64,000 nucleotides of DNA from Lachnospiraceae bacterium AM93-12TA (GCA_027698105.1 JAQERH010000009.1:30675-94674); one strand, 5' to 3'. Numbered from the stretch's first letter, positions 33,392 to 42,186 are shown. A program made the numbers and translations. The notes: a model not told the origin generated them from the sequence alone.

Positions 33392-33421
33392 TCTGCGTTT
33401 TTTTATGTTAAAACTGCTGCT

Positions 33422-33757
33422 TTATTCAATTCTGACATGAACCGGGCTGATTGTAAGGTTTCCTCCTCCAGCTACAGTGTACCACTGCCCTTTTTCCAGT
33501 TGAATCTTTTCTGATACGCCGGATGTAATATATCCTATCTCATATTTTTCCCCTGTTTCAGTATCAGTAAAAATCACATCTGTATCACAGTCACCGCTCA
33601 CTTTTACAGTTCCGAATAGAGGCTGTATCTGCTCTGACTTAATCATCCCGTCACTGCCTGCAAGTGTAAATGTATACTTCCTTTGGATACTACTATAAAA
33701 GAAAACTGTGGCTGTCAGTATTACCGCTGTCCATAGAATCAACCGTCCCTTTTTCAT
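33422..33757 (-). CDS. Hypothetical single-pass exported protein
   Basis: A 111-residue protein: N-terminal membrane anchor (LILWTAVILTATVFFYSS) then a beta-rich extracellular domain with acidic loops (SGDCDTDVIFTDTETGEKYEIGYI). No cleavage site is convincing, so it is probably anchored. Ribosome site AGAGGT. Function unknown; it sits between two small membrane proteins. Confidence 0.65.
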   Translation of the reverse strand: MKKGRLILWTAVILTATVFFYSSIQRKYTFTLAGSDGMIKSEQIQPLFGTVKVSGDCDTDVIFTDTETGEKYEIGYITSGVSEKIQLEKGQWYTVAGGGNLTISPVHVRIE

Positions 33758-33779
33758 TGCAGCACCTCTCTGTTTTTCT

Positions 33780-34028
33780 TCATCGCTTCCCCTGCCTTGT
33801 ATCCCCCATCAGCTTCTTAAAAATGATTTTTCTTCCTATGATGCAGACAATGATCACTGCAAGCGATACAATCCCATACAGCAATGCGCCAGTATACCAG
33901 GGAGCTGAATAATACGCATATACATTGGGATACTTTTTATAATTGTAAAAATCAAATCCTGTTTTGAACACAATTACATATAAGCTGCCGTAGATAATAT
34001 ACTTCAATAAGTCATAAAGCTTTTTCAT
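33780..34028 (-). CDS. Small membrane protein (two helices)
   Basis: An 82-residue protein with two membrane helices separated by a tyrosine-rich outside loop (YNYKKYPNVYAYYSAPWYTG). The ATG at 34028 follows GGAGGGA and is preferred to one 12 codons earlier. It is the first gene of a four-gene cluster of unknown function, possibly a small membrane complex. Confidence 0.65.
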   Translation of the reverse strand: MKKLYDLLKYIIYGSLYVIVFKTGFDFYNYKKYPNVYAYYSAPWYTGALLYGIVSLAVIIVCIIGRKIIFKKLMGDTRQGKR

Positions 34029-34077
34029 ATCAATCCCTCCGCCGCTTCCAACCTTTGATTCCATTCTCTGTATCTAT

Positions 34078-34106
34078 ATTATAGCAATTCCCTATCCCCG
34101 CAACAA
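34078..34106 (-). promoter_or_regulatory. Promoter of the small-membrane-protein cluster
   Basis: TTGTTG, 17 bp, TATAAT with an upstream TGC (extended -10) on the minus strand, about 45 bp before the 34028 start codon. Confidence 0.78.
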
Positions 34107-34112
34107 TGAAGA

Positions 34113-34141
34113 ATTCATTACGATTCATTACAATTCAGCAT
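34113..34141. repeat. Three 10-bp-spaced direct repeats upstream of the promoter
   Basis: ATTCATTAC at 34113-34121 and 34123-34131, then ATTCAGCAT at 34133-34141, exactly one helical turn apart and directly upstream of the -35. This is the pattern of an OmpR-type activator site. Confidence 0.6.
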
Positions 34142-34182
34142 CAACTCAAATCCCCTGATTGCAGGCTCCGCCTGAGCTATGG

Positions 34183-34460
34183 TATAATATCGTCAGATGT
34201 TATACCGCGCCGGTTTGAGCGAGCATAGCGAAGCAGCTACCAATTCAAACCGTGCGCATCCGCCGGAGGCTCATATCCGCAAAGCGGATATGGTATAATG
34301 TATCCCATCAGCAGGAAAACAAGCGACTGCAAAGCAGGCATTTGTTTTCACCTGATGGGATAACGAGTAAACTGTCTGCGAAGCAGACAATCAGCACGCA
34401 GTGCGCGTTTACGAGTCTTTTTAATCAGCAGGAAAACAAGCGACTGCAAAGCAGGCCTCA
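34183..34460 (+). other. Structured non-coding region ahead of mutS2
   Basis: Two extended -10 elements (TGGTATAAT) lie at 34180-34188 and 34291-34299. Hairpins follow at 34207-34257, 34272-34292 (CATATCCGC, AAA, complement), 34301-34362 and 34367-34412, the last followed by TTTTT. Five loops carry GCGAAGC or GCAAAGC (34228, 34279, 34329, 34378, 34446). A 33-bp direct repeat occurs at 34307-34339 and 34424-34456. A transcript from the second -10 would start at the third hairpin and could stop near 34422, a candidate small RNA of about 120 nt. Otherwise it is the mutS2 leader. The flanks 34142-34182 and 34461-34505 hold nothing recognisable apart from the mutS2 ribosome site. Confidence 0.55.
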
Positions 34461-34505
34461 TCCATCTGTTCCTGCCCCCTATTAATTTTTTATAAGGTGA
34501 ATATC

Positions 34506-36953
34506 ATGAATCAAAAAGCATTAAAAACACTGGAATATCATAAAATCATTGACACTCTGACAGAATATGCCTCCACAGAGCCGGGAAAACGGCTCTGCAG
34601 AGAGCTTCTGCCCTCCTGTGATTATCAGGAGATTGTGCAGAATCAGCAGGAGACCTCCGACGCAGTGACCCGCGTCCGCCAGAAGGGAAGTATTTCTTTC
34701 GGAGGCGTAAAGGATATTACTGACTCCTTAAAGCGTCTGGAGATTGGAAGCTCCTTAAACATTCTGGAGCTTTTAGCCATCAGCTCTGTGCTCACCGTGT
34801 CTGCCAGAGCGAAAGCCTATGGCCGCAGGGAGGAATCTGAGCTTCCAGACGACTCCTTAGACGAAATGTTCCGTCTGTTAGAGCCGCTGACTCCTGTCAA
34901 CACAGAAATCAAGCGGTGCATCCTCTCAGAAGATGAGGTGAGCGATGACGCCAGTCCGGGACTTCGCCAGGTCCGCCGCCAGATGAAAATCATTAATGAC
35001 CGCATCCATACCCAGTTAAACTCTGTTTTAAATTCCAGCCGCACCTATCTCCAGGATGCGGTGATTACCATGCGTGACGGCCGCTACTGCCTGCCTGTCA
35101 AGGCAGAGCACAAGAGCCAGGTTCCCGGCATGGTTCACGATCAGTCGGCCACCGGTTCTACCGTATTTATTGAGCCTATGGCAGTCATCCGTCTGAACAA
35201 TGAGCTGCGGGAGCTGGAGATCCAGGAGAAGCGGGAAATCGAATTTGTCCTCATGGCATTGAGCTCCCAGCTGGTTCCTTATACGGATACTATGGCTGAG
35301 AATCTGGCTATTCTGGCAAAGCTTGATTTTATCTTTGCCAAGGCAGCCCTGTCCCGCCACTACAACTGCACGGAGCCGAAATTTAACAACCGGCGGTATA
35401 TTAACATTAAGGATGGACGCCATCCGCTGCTGGATCCAAAAAAGGTAGTTCCTATCAATATCCATCTGGGAGATAGCTTTGACCTTTTGATCGTCACCGG
35501 CCCTAATACCGGCGGAAAAACCGTATCTCTGAAAACAGTAGGTCTGTTCACGCTCATGGGACAGGCGGGACTCCACATTCCGGCCTTTGACGGTTCAGAG
35601 CTGGCTGTTTTTGACAATGTATTTGCTGACATTGGAGACGAACAGAGTATTGAGCAGAGCCTCAGTACCTTCTCTGCCCACATGACGAATATTGTGTCCA
35701 TTCTGGCGCAGGCTGATTCCCGCTCTCTCTGCCTCTTTGATGAGCTGGGAGCTGGTACGGATCCCACTGAGGGAGCTGCTCTGGCAGTAGCCGTGCTGTC
35801 CTTCCTCCACCATATGGAATGCCGCACCATGGCCACCACCCACTACAGTGAGCTGAAGGTATTTGCCCTGACAGAACCAGGAGTGGAGAACGCCTGCTGT
35901 GAGTTCAGCGTGGAAACTCTGCGCCCTACCTACCGGCTTCTTATCGGAATTCCCGGAAAGAGTAATGCCTTCGCCATCTCCAAAAAGCTGGGGCTTCCCG
36001 ACTACATTATCGAGGACGCCAAGCGCCATATTGAGAAGGAGGACGCCGCCTTTGAAGATCTGCTGGCCAACCTGGAGGAAAGCCGTGTGACTATCGAGAA
36101 AGAGCGTGAGGAGTTAAACGCCTATAAGGCAGAAATTGCGGATCTGAAAAAACGTCTGGAACAGAAGGAGGAACGCTTCCAGGATCAGAAGGAGCGCCTT
36201 CTGGAAAAAGCCAGAACAGAGGCCCAGCAGATTCTTCAGGATGCCAAGGACACCGCTGATTCTACGATCCGGAATATCAATAAACTGGCCAGTCAGTCCG
36301 GCGTGGGAAAGGAGCTGGAGGAGCAGAGAAGCCGTCTGAGAAATAAAATCAAGGATGTGGACAAAAAACTTACTTCTAAGAAGCCTCAGGCTCCGCAGAA
36401 GACCATTTCTCCGAAATCCTTAAAAATCGGCGACGGCGTCAAGGTTATTTCCATGAATCTGAAGGGTACAGTCAGCTCCCTGCCTAATGCCAAAGGTGAT
36501 CTGTACGTTCAGATGGGCATTCTCCGCTCTCTGGTCAATATAAGAGATCTGGCCCTTTTAAACGAGTCCTCCATCTCCGGCCCAGGACTGGACAGCAGCT
36601 CAGGAAGCACAGGAGGCCGCGGTACAGGCAGAAACAGCGCAAAGACGCCTGGAGCCTTCGGCAAAGGAGGAACCTCACAGAGCGGAATCAAGATGTCCAA
36701 ATCCTTTTCCGTTTCCCCTGAGATCAACCTCATCGGCCTGACCGTAGACGAGGCAGTTCCAAAGCTGGATAAATATTTAGACGATGCCTATCTGGCTCAC
36801 CTTCCCCAGGTACGGGTAGTCCACGGACGAGGCACAGGCGCCCTCAGAGCCGGCGTACACAAGCACCTGAAACGCCTGAAATATGTGAAGGAATTCCATT
36901 TAGGGGAATTCGGTGAAGGAGATACCGGAGTCACTATCGTTACATTTAAATAA
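34506..36953 (+). CDS. mutS2: MutS2 endonuclease/ribosome-rescue ATPase
   Basis: An 815-residue MutS2. The MutS core and clamp lead to the ABC ATPase with Walker A GPNTGGKT and Walker B LFDELGAGTDPTEGAAL. A long coiled coil follows (EREELNAYKAEIADLKKRLEQKEER and on), then a KOW-like domain, a Gly/Ser-rich linker and a C-terminal Smr nuclease domain (LIGLTVDEAVPKLDKYLDD, VVHGRGTGALR). MutS2 resolves recombination intermediates and splits collided ribosomes; it is not a mismatch-repair enzyme. AAGGTG precedes the ATG. A GTG three codons upstream is less likely. Confidence 0.95.
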   Translation: MNQKALKTLEYHKIIDTLTEYASTEPGKRLCRELLPSCDYQEIVQNQQETSDAVTRVRQKGSISFGGVKDITDSLKRLEIGSSLNILELLAISSVLTVSARAKAYGRREESELPDDSLDEMFRLLEPLTPVNTEIKRCILSEDEVSDDASPGLRQVRRQMKIINDRIHTQLNSVLNSSRTYLQDAVITMRDGRYCLPVKAEHKSQVPGMVHDQSATGSTVFIEPMAVIRLNNELRELEIQEKREIEFVLMALSSQLVPYTDTMAENLAILAKLDFIFAKAALSRHYNCTEPKFNNRRYINIKDGRHPLLDPKKVVPINIHLGDSFDLLIVTGPNTGGKTVSLKTVGLFTLMGQAGLHIPAFDGSELAVFDNVFADIGDEQSIEQSLSTFSAHMTNIVSILAQADSRSLCLFDELGAGTDPTEGAALAVAVLSFLHHMECRTMATTHYSELKVFALTEPGVENACCEFSVETLRPTYRLLIGIPGKSNAFAISKKLGLPDYIIEDAKRHIEKEDAAFEDLLANLEESRVTIEKEREELNAYKAEIADLKKRLEQKEERFQDQKERLLEKARTEAQQILQDAKDTADSTIRNINKLASQSGVGKELEEQRSRLRNKIKDVDKKLTSKKPQAPQKTISPKSLKIGDGVKVISMNLKGTVSSLPNAKGDLYVQMGILRSLVNIRDLALLNESSISGPGLDSSSGSTGGRGTGRNSAKTPGAFGKGGTSQSGIKMSKSFSVSPEINLIGLTVDEAVPKLDKYLDDAYLAHLPQVRVVHGRGTGALRAGVHKHLKRLKYVKEFHLGEFGEGDTGVTIVTFK

Positions 36954-37022
36954 ATAAAACAGAACTTTGAGAACTGTTCCATACAGTAAGGAGCAGTTCT
37001 CCATCAGGGGGAAAGGAGCGTC

Positions 37023-37736
37023 ATGGCTGAAAAACAGAAAATACTGATTGTGGACGACGACGAAAATATTGCAGAGCTTATCTCTCTGTATCTGACAAAA
37101 GAATGCTATGAGACAAAAATCGTTGGAGATGGAGAGGAGGCCCTGGCTGTTTTCCCTGTCTTTAAACCGAATCTGGTGCTCTTAGATCTGATGCTGCCGG
37201 GAATCGACGGCTACCAGGTCTGCCGGGAGCTTCGGGCTTCCTCCCAGGTTCCCATTATCATGCTCTCTGCCAAGGGAGAGATTTTTGACAAGGTGCTGGG
37301 ACTGGAGCTGGGAGCTGACGATTACATGATCAAGCCTTTTGATTCCAAGGAACTGGTGGCCAGAGTCAAGGCAGTGCTCCGCCGCTACCAGGCTGTTCCT
37401 CAGACTCCGGAACCAGCCGGTTCTGATCAGAAGGGACAATATGTAGAATTCCCTGACCTAATTGTAAATCTGACTAACTATTCCGTCATCTACAACGGCC
37501 ATTCCATTGAAATGCCGCCTAAGGAGCTGGAGCTTTTATATTTTCTCGCCTCCTCTCCTAACCAGGTATTTACCAGAGAACAGCTGTTAGACCATATCTG
37601 GGGATATGAGTACATCGGGGATACAAGAACGGTAGACGTTCATATTAAGCGGCTGCGGGAAAAAATCAAGGATCATGAAAAGTGGGCGCTGACTACCGTC
37701 TGGGGCATTGGCTATAAATTTGAGGTCAAGAGGTAA
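37023..37736 (+). CDS. OmpR-family response regulator
   Basis: A 237-residue response regulator. The receiver domain (5-120) has the acidic pocket DDD (11-13), phospho-acceptor D55 (LVLLDLMLPG) and the conserved lysine in MIKPF. The winged-helix DNA-binding domain ends VWGIGYKFEVK. It lies 69 bp after mutS2, with an 8-bp-stem hairpin (GAGAACTG/CAGTTCTC) in the gap. The kinase gene follows directly. The stimulus is unknown; overall it resembles PhoP/WalR-type systems. Confidence 0.93.
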   Translation: MAEKQKILIVDDDENIAELISLYLTKECYETKIVGDGEEALAVFPVFKPNLVLLDLMLPGIDGYQVCRELRASSQVPIIMLSAKGEIFDKVLGLELGADDYMIKPFDSKELVARVKAVLRRYQAVPQTPEPAGSDQKGQYVEFPDLIVNLTNYSVIYNGHSIEMPPKELELLYFLASSPNQVFTREQLLDHIWGYEYIGDTRTVDVHIKRLREKIKDHEKWALTTVWGIGYKFEVKR

Positions 37737-37740
37737 CACC

Positions 37741-39144
37741 ATGATCCACTCTCTCTACTACAAATTTATCCTGGGATATCTTCTGTTTGGACTTTTGGGC
37801 TTTACTGCCATCGCCACTCTCTCCTCCGATATGACCTATGATTATCTGGTGGAACAGAGGGCGGAAGCCCTCTATGATGAAGCCAATCTGATTGCGGAAA
37901 ACTGCAGCGATATTTACCAGGGAAAACACCTGGATCCCCATATGGTGAAGCCGCAGATTGACGCCATGGCCTCCTACCTGCAGTCCTCCATCTGGATTGT
38001 CAACCACGACGGCCAGGTCACAGTAGACAGCCAGAACCGGCTGACAGGGAAATCCATTGACAGCTTTGATCCCACGGCAGGCGGCGGCCAGACCTATTCT
38101 ATCGGAACCTACTATGGGCAGTTTTCTTCCGATGTACTGTCTGTTTCCGCCCCTATTACGGGAAATTTTAATACCTATGGCTATATTGTCATTCACCTTC
38201 CTATGAGTCTGATCACAGAGGAGCAGAACGGCATTTTAAATATCATGTATATCACAGCGGCTATCCTGTTCGGACTGTCCCTGATTATCCTGCTGTTCTT
38301 CACGAAAACCGTGTATTTTCCGCTGAAAAAAATCACTTATGCGGCCACAGAATACGCGGCCGGAAATCTGTCCTACAGCATCAGCCTTCACACCCAGGAC
38401 GAGATGGGATATCTGGCCAATACCTTAAATTACATGGCCATGGAGCTTAATAAAATGGAGGAATACCAGCATAAATTTATTGCCAATGTCTCCCACGACT
38501 TCCGTTCTCCGCTCACCTCAATCAAAGGATATCTGGAAGCCATCATAGACGGTACAATCCCTCCTGAACTGTACGAAAAATATTTAAACATCATTATCAC
38601 TGAGACCGAACGGCTCAATAAGCTGACTCAGGGAATGCTCACCTTAAATTCTTTAGACAGCAAAGGCTTTCTTACCAGGACGAATTTTGACATTAACCGG
38701 GTGATTAAAGATACGGCGGCTGCCTTTGAGGGAACCTGCAACGCCAAAGGCATTACCTTTGAGCTGACCTTTAACGATTCCATTCAGATGGTATACGCAG
38801 ACCTTGGAAAAATCCAGCAGGTGCTCTATAACCTGATTGACAATGCCATCAAATTCAGCAGTGAAAATTCTGTTATCTATCTGCAGGCATCGGAAAAACA
38901 TGAGAAAATTTTCGTCTCCGTGAAGGACACAGGAGCTGGCATTCCCAAAGACAGCATTAAAAAAATCTGGGAGCGGTTCTATAAAAGCGATCCCTCCCGC
39001 GGGAAGGATAAGAAGGGAACCGGCCTGGGACTTGCCATTGTAAAAGAAATTATCCAGGCACACGATGAAAATATCGATGTGGTAAGCACAGAAGGCGTGG
39101 GAACCGAGTTTATCTTCAGCCTTCCGAAAGCCAGCAGCTTTTAG
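37741..39144 (+). CDS. Sensor histidine kinase
   Basis: A 467-residue membrane kinase paired with the regulator just upstream (4-bp gap). Two membrane helices (about 8-28 and 172-195) flank a roughly 140-residue extracellular sensor resembling a single Cache/PAS fold. HAMP, then the H-box NVSHDFRSPLTSIKGYLEAI, N-box NLIDNAIKFS, G1 VKDTGAGIPK and G2 GTGLGLAIVKEI follow. All catalytic boxes are intact. ATG at 37741 follows AGAGGT. Confidence 0.93.
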   Translation: MIHSLYYKFILGYLLFGLLGFTAIATLSSDMTYDYLVEQRAEALYDEANLIAENCSDIYQGKHLDPHMVKPQIDAMASYLQSSIWIVNHDGQVTVDSQNRLTGKSIDSFDPTAGGGQTYSIGTYYGQFSSDVLSVSAPITGNFNTYGYIVIHLPMSLITEEQNGILNIMYITAAILFGLSLIILLFFTKTVYFPLKKITYAATEYAAGNLSYSISLHTQDEMGYLANTLNYMAMELNKMEEYQHKFIANVSHDFRSPLTSIKGYLEAIIDGTIPPELYEKYLNIIITETERLNKLTQGMLTLNSLDSKGFLTRTNFDINRVIKDTAAAFEGTCNAKGITFELTFNDSIQMVYADLGKIQQVLYNLIDNAIKFSSENSVIYLQASEKHEKIFVSVKDTGAGIPKDSIKKIWERFYKSDPSRGKDKKGTGLGLAIVKEIIQAHDENIDVVSTEGVGTEFIFSLPKASSF

Positions 39145-39169
39145 AGGAGTAGGGAGAATGGCTGAAAAC

Positions 39170-39226
39170 GAAGAGGGGAAAGTTTTACGCGCTCCACTGA
39201 ACGCACTGTAAAACTTTCCCCTCTTC
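39170..39226 (-). repeat. Long hairpin of the conserved-loop family (copy 3)
   Basis: A perfect 18-bp stem (39170-39187 with 39209-39226) closes a 21-nt loop. On the minus strand the loop reads CAGTGCGTTCAGTGGAGCGCG. It lies between the 3' ends of two convergent histidine-kinase genes, 26 and 34 bp from their stops. The purine-rich stem resembles copy 1. Confidence 0.85.
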
Positions 39227-39259
39227 TAACAGGCACAGACCATCTTCCTTTCCTGCAAT

Positions 39260-41125
39260 TTATTTTTTCCACACAATCGTCACTTTAAACAGATCCGCCT
39301 CCGTCTCCACCTGAAAGCTTCCCTTCTGAATCTCTGTAAAGCTCTTGGCAATGGCCAGGCCAAGACCGGAACCTTCTGTATTTCTGGACTGATCACCTCT
39401 CACAAAGCGCCCTGTCAGCTCCTCAGCGCCCTTTGGAAGCTCAGCTGCTGAAATATTTTTCATGGAAATTTTTACTTCTCCGCGGTTTTCTCTGCGCTCC
39501 CCGCCATCCACTGCTCTGCCTCCGTCCTCTCCCGAACGCTCTGTCTCCTGAATCTCCACATAGGCTCTGGTTCCCGGCATTCCATACTTTGCAATATTGA
39601 CCAGAAGATTTTCAAAAATCCGATAGGTTTTTTCACTGTCCAGCATCAGCATCACCCTTTTCTCCGGAAGCTGAAAACGAAAATCCATTCCGCTGTCAGA
39701 AAGCTGTTCTGAAAGTTCCAGATTCACCTGCTTCATCAGACTCACCACATCTACCTCCATGAGATTCAGCTTCATGGTCTGACTGTTTGCCTTGCTGACC
39801 TCAAACAAATCCTCGATTAAAGCTTTTAATCGAAGGGATTTACGATCCAGCACCTGAATGTACTCCTCTCGTTCCTCCTCCGTAATACCCGGCTGCTTCA
39901 AAAGGTTGACATAAGTAATAATCGCTGTAAGAGGAGTCTTCAAATCGTGGGAAACATTGGTAATCAGCTCCGTCTTCATCCGCTGGCTCTTCACCTCAGT
40001 ATCCACTGCCTTCTTAAAACCAGACTGGATTTTTCCTATTTCAGTCCGAAATGGCTCGAACACTCCCAGATCTTCTGCGATCTCCACGTCCAGATTGCCC
40101 TCTGCCAGCTCGTTTGTCACCTTTAACAGATTCTGGTACTTTTCCCGCACCCGGCCGTAGGCCTTCTGCAAAATCACATAAAGCACAGCCGAATAGACGA
40201 GAAGTCCGAAAATCCCATAAAACCACAGGCTGCACAGAACCGTTAGAAGAATGAAATTAATCCCTACAATCTTTAAAATGCTTCTGGTTGATTTTTCATT
40301 GAAATCTATCTGCTCCAGCTCCCGGCAGGTTCTGGCTGCCGCTCTTTTGGCTCCTCTTGCCAGCTTTCCTGTGAGAGTTCTCTCCTTAAACCATCTGACA
40401 GGCCTGAGAGTAAAGAAAGACATGGATGTCTCCGCCATCCAGAAAAGAATCAGTCCCATGAACAGCCATGCGCAGTAATTCACTGCCAGCATTGTAACCT
40501 GTGCTGTCTCCGCATCCATATGATAGTAATCTGTAGTCAGAGCTGCCATAGTCTCGCCGCTTAAAGATGCGCTGGCCATGCCAGGCCCCATACCGGAACC
40601 AATGGAGCCTCCCAGAATCATAAATCCCGCGAAGAGCATCAGCTCAAAGGGAACTTTAAACAGGACAGCTTCCGTCATTCTGAAAGGTTTGACTGCTGCT
40701 AACACTGCCGCCAGTGCAATCACAAGACCTGACGCACACAGAGTGATAAGCCCCAGAGCCGTCTGAACCCTTCCATATCCCGGAAGCACCCACACCTCGT
40801 CTCCTCTGTAACTTACATGGGCGCCGTAAACGGCATAGCCCCCATTTTCCACATAATAGTCATAGTCTCTGACCATACCAGAATCGTACATCTCTGCTTC
40901 ATCTCCATAGCTTCCCGTCTCCTCATAGGAAAAGTCTTGCTGCGAACTTTCCCACTCCTTCAGAGTAAAAACCTGCTTTCCCTCTGTCATTTCAGAGGAA
41001 AGCCAGGGATAAAACGCCATCACGCCTGCTGCAATCAATGCTGTCAGCAGAACCGCCACGAGAATCCCTGTCCAGGATCCTAATTCCTTTTTCTCTCTAC
41101 TGCTGTTTCTCAATTTTATAGCCAA
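39260..41125 (-). CDS. Multi-pass sensor histidine kinase
   Basis: A 621-residue kinase with an N-terminal helix, a roughly 80-residue Tyr/Glu-rich outside domain and four or five more membrane helices before a HAMP-like linker. The H-box is NVSHDLKTPLTAIITYVNLL, the N-box NLLVNIAKYG, and the G2 box GSGLGLAIAKSF. A standard G1 DxGxG box is absent (KNISAAELPKG in its place), as in a known Lachnospiraceae-type kinase subgroup. The start is uncertain: only TTG codons (41125, 41113) overlap the end of the regulator gene. It is coupled to the 41097 regulator. Confidence 0.88.
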   Translation of the reverse strand: MAIKLRNSSREKKELGSWTGILVAVLLTALIAAGVMAFYPWLSSEMTEGKQVFTLKEWESSQQDFSYEETGSYGDEAEMYDSGMVRDYDYYVENGGYAVYGAHVSYRGDEVWVLPGYGRVQTALGLITLCASGLVIALAAVLAAVKPFRMTEAVLFKVPFELMLFAGFMILGGSIGSGMGPGMASASLSGETMAALTTDYYHMDAETAQVTMLAVNYCAWLFMGLILFWMAETSMSFFTLRPVRWFKERTLTGKLARGAKRAAARTCRELEQIDFNEKSTRSILKIVGINFILLTVLCSLWFYGIFGLLVYSAVLYVILQKAYGRVREKYQNLLKVTNELAEGNLDVEIAEDLGVFEPFRTEIGKIQSGFKKAVDTEVKSQRMKTELITNVSHDLKTPLTAIITYVNLLKQPGITEEEREEYIQVLDRKSLRLKALIEDLFEVSKANSQTMKLNLMEVDVVSLMKQVNLELSEQLSDSGMDFRFQLPEKRVMLMLDSEKTYRIFENLLVNIAKYGMPGTRAYVEIQETERSGEDGGRAVDGGERRENRGEVKISMKNISAAELPKGAEELTGRFVRGDQSRNTEGSGLGLAIAKSFTEIQKGSFQVETEADLFKVTIVWKK

Positions 41126-41840
41126 CTCCCCACACCACCTTTAAATATTTTGGATTTCTGGGATTGATCTCAATCTTCTCCCGTATGTTTCTCACATGCA
41201 CCATCACTGTGTCTGTATTAACTGCCCGCTCGTTCCACACACGCTCGTAAATCTCGTCAGCTGAAAACACACGGCCTGGATGCTTCATCAAAAGAAGGAG
41301 GATTTTAAATTCCATGGGAGTCACCTTTACAGGAATGCCATCCACAAACACCTCTACCGTGTCCTCATGAAGCTCCAGACCGCCGATTCGGTATACATGC
41401 TCCTCCGCTTCCCCTGCCGCTCCCTGGGGCCGTTCTCTGAGAAGACGCTGAAAACGCTGATACCGGCGAAGCTGGGAACCTACCCTGGCTAACAGCTCCA
41501 TGGGTGTAAAAGGTTTTGTCACATAGTCGTCTGCTCCCATGTTAAGCCCCATGATCTTATCCACTTCCTCCGACTTTGCAGAGAGAAAAATCACCGGAAA
41601 ATCATACTTTTCCCTGAGCTTAATCACCATGGTAATCCCGTCCATCCGCGGCATCATCACATCCACAATGGCCAGGGAAATATCCTGCTCCTCAATGATT
41701 TTAAGTCCCTCTATGCCGTCTGCTGCCTGAAAGACCCGGTACCCCTGTCCCTTTAGAAATATCTCGATTCCCTGGCGGATTTCCTTATCGTCCTCCACAA
41801 TTAAAATAGTCCCTGCGTCTGCTCCTGTCTGAATTTCCAT
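41097..41840 (-). CDS. OmpR-family response regulator
   Basis: A 247-residue regulator with receiver (VEDDKEIRQG; phospho-acceptor D60 in IVDVMMPRMDG; YVTKPF lysine) and a winged-helix domain ending VVWGVGYKIEKQQ. A 20-residue insert lies between the domains. It overlaps the small 41801 gene at its 5' end and the kinase at its 3' end, so all three are co-translated. Direct repeats upstream (42103-42120) suit autoregulation. Confidence 0.92.
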   Translation of the reverse strand: MEIQTGADAGTILIVEDDKEIRQGIEIFLKGQGYRVFQAADGIEGLKIIEEQDISLAIVDVMMPRMDGITMVIKLREKYDFPVIFLSAKSEEVDKIMGLNMGADDYVTKPFTPMELLARVGSQLRRYQRFQRLLRERPQGAAGEAEEHVYRIGGLELHEDTVEVFVDGIPVKVTPMEFKILLLLMKHPGRVFSADEIYERVWNERAVNTDTVMVHVRNIREKIEINPRNPKYLKVVWGVGYKIEKQQ

Positions 41841-42034
41841 AGCTGTGTATCATCTCCATAAATTTCTAATTGTTTCTGTTCTTTTTGAGTCTTGTTTTGT
41901 TCTGTCCTGATTATACTACATCTGCGGAATTCTTCCCAAGCAATCTGAAAAAACTGAATGAAAAGGTTCATCGCCGTCACTGCGCCCAAACCGGTTAGCA
42001 TAAGTTCCATCAAATCCGATCCATTCATAACCAT
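41801..42034 (-). CDS. Small membrane protein preceding a two-component pair
   Basis: A 77-residue protein with one hydrophobic helix (LMELMLTGLGAVTAMNLFIQFFQIAW, about 8-33) and a Gln/Lys/Glu-rich tail. The start has a very strong purine-rich ribosome site (GAGGAGAAGGGGGAG) and the 3' end overlaps the regulator gene by 40 bp. That supports real, coupled translation. It may be a small partner of the kinase. No homologue recognised. Confidence 0.6.
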   Translation of the reverse strand: MVMNGSDLMELMLTGLGAVTAMNLFIQFFQIAWEEFRRCSIIRTEQNKTQKEQKQLEIYGDDTQLWKFRQEQTQGLF

Positions 42035-42061
42035 CTCCCCCTTCTCCTCTGTGATAAGGTC

Positions 42062-42120
42062 AGTATAGCGGTAAAATCTAAACAGGGAATGGGGAGAAAA
42101 TGAAAGATTTTCTAAAGATT
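42062..42120 (-). promoter_or_regulatory. Regulatory region of the 42034-39260 operon
   Basis: A TATACT -10 (42062-42067, minus) with no good -35, but two AAAGATT direct repeats 11 bp apart (42103-42109, 42114-42120) just upstream of the -35 position. A weak -35 plus tandem repeats is typical of activation by an OmpR-type regulator, here probably the one encoded downstream. Confidence 0.55.
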
Positions 42121-42126
42121 ACAAGG

Positions 42127-42186
42127 ATGAACCAGGAAAAATTTTCTTGTTCCACTTAAAGTCACCAAAAATTTTTCCTGGTTCAT
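42127..42186 (-). repeat. Long hairpin of the conserved-loop family (copy 4)
   Basis: A perfect 19-bp stem (42127-42145 with 42168-42186) closes a 22-nt loop. On the minus strand it contains GGTGACTTTAAGTGGAACA, identical to copy 2 despite an unrelated stem. Unlike the others it lies in a divergent intergenic region. Confidence 0.85.

Noticed and set aside
34252-34485. 77-codon plus-strand frame in the mutS2 leader
   Set aside because: It contains the 33-bp direct repeat and several hairpins, so the repeated peptide is a by-product of structure.
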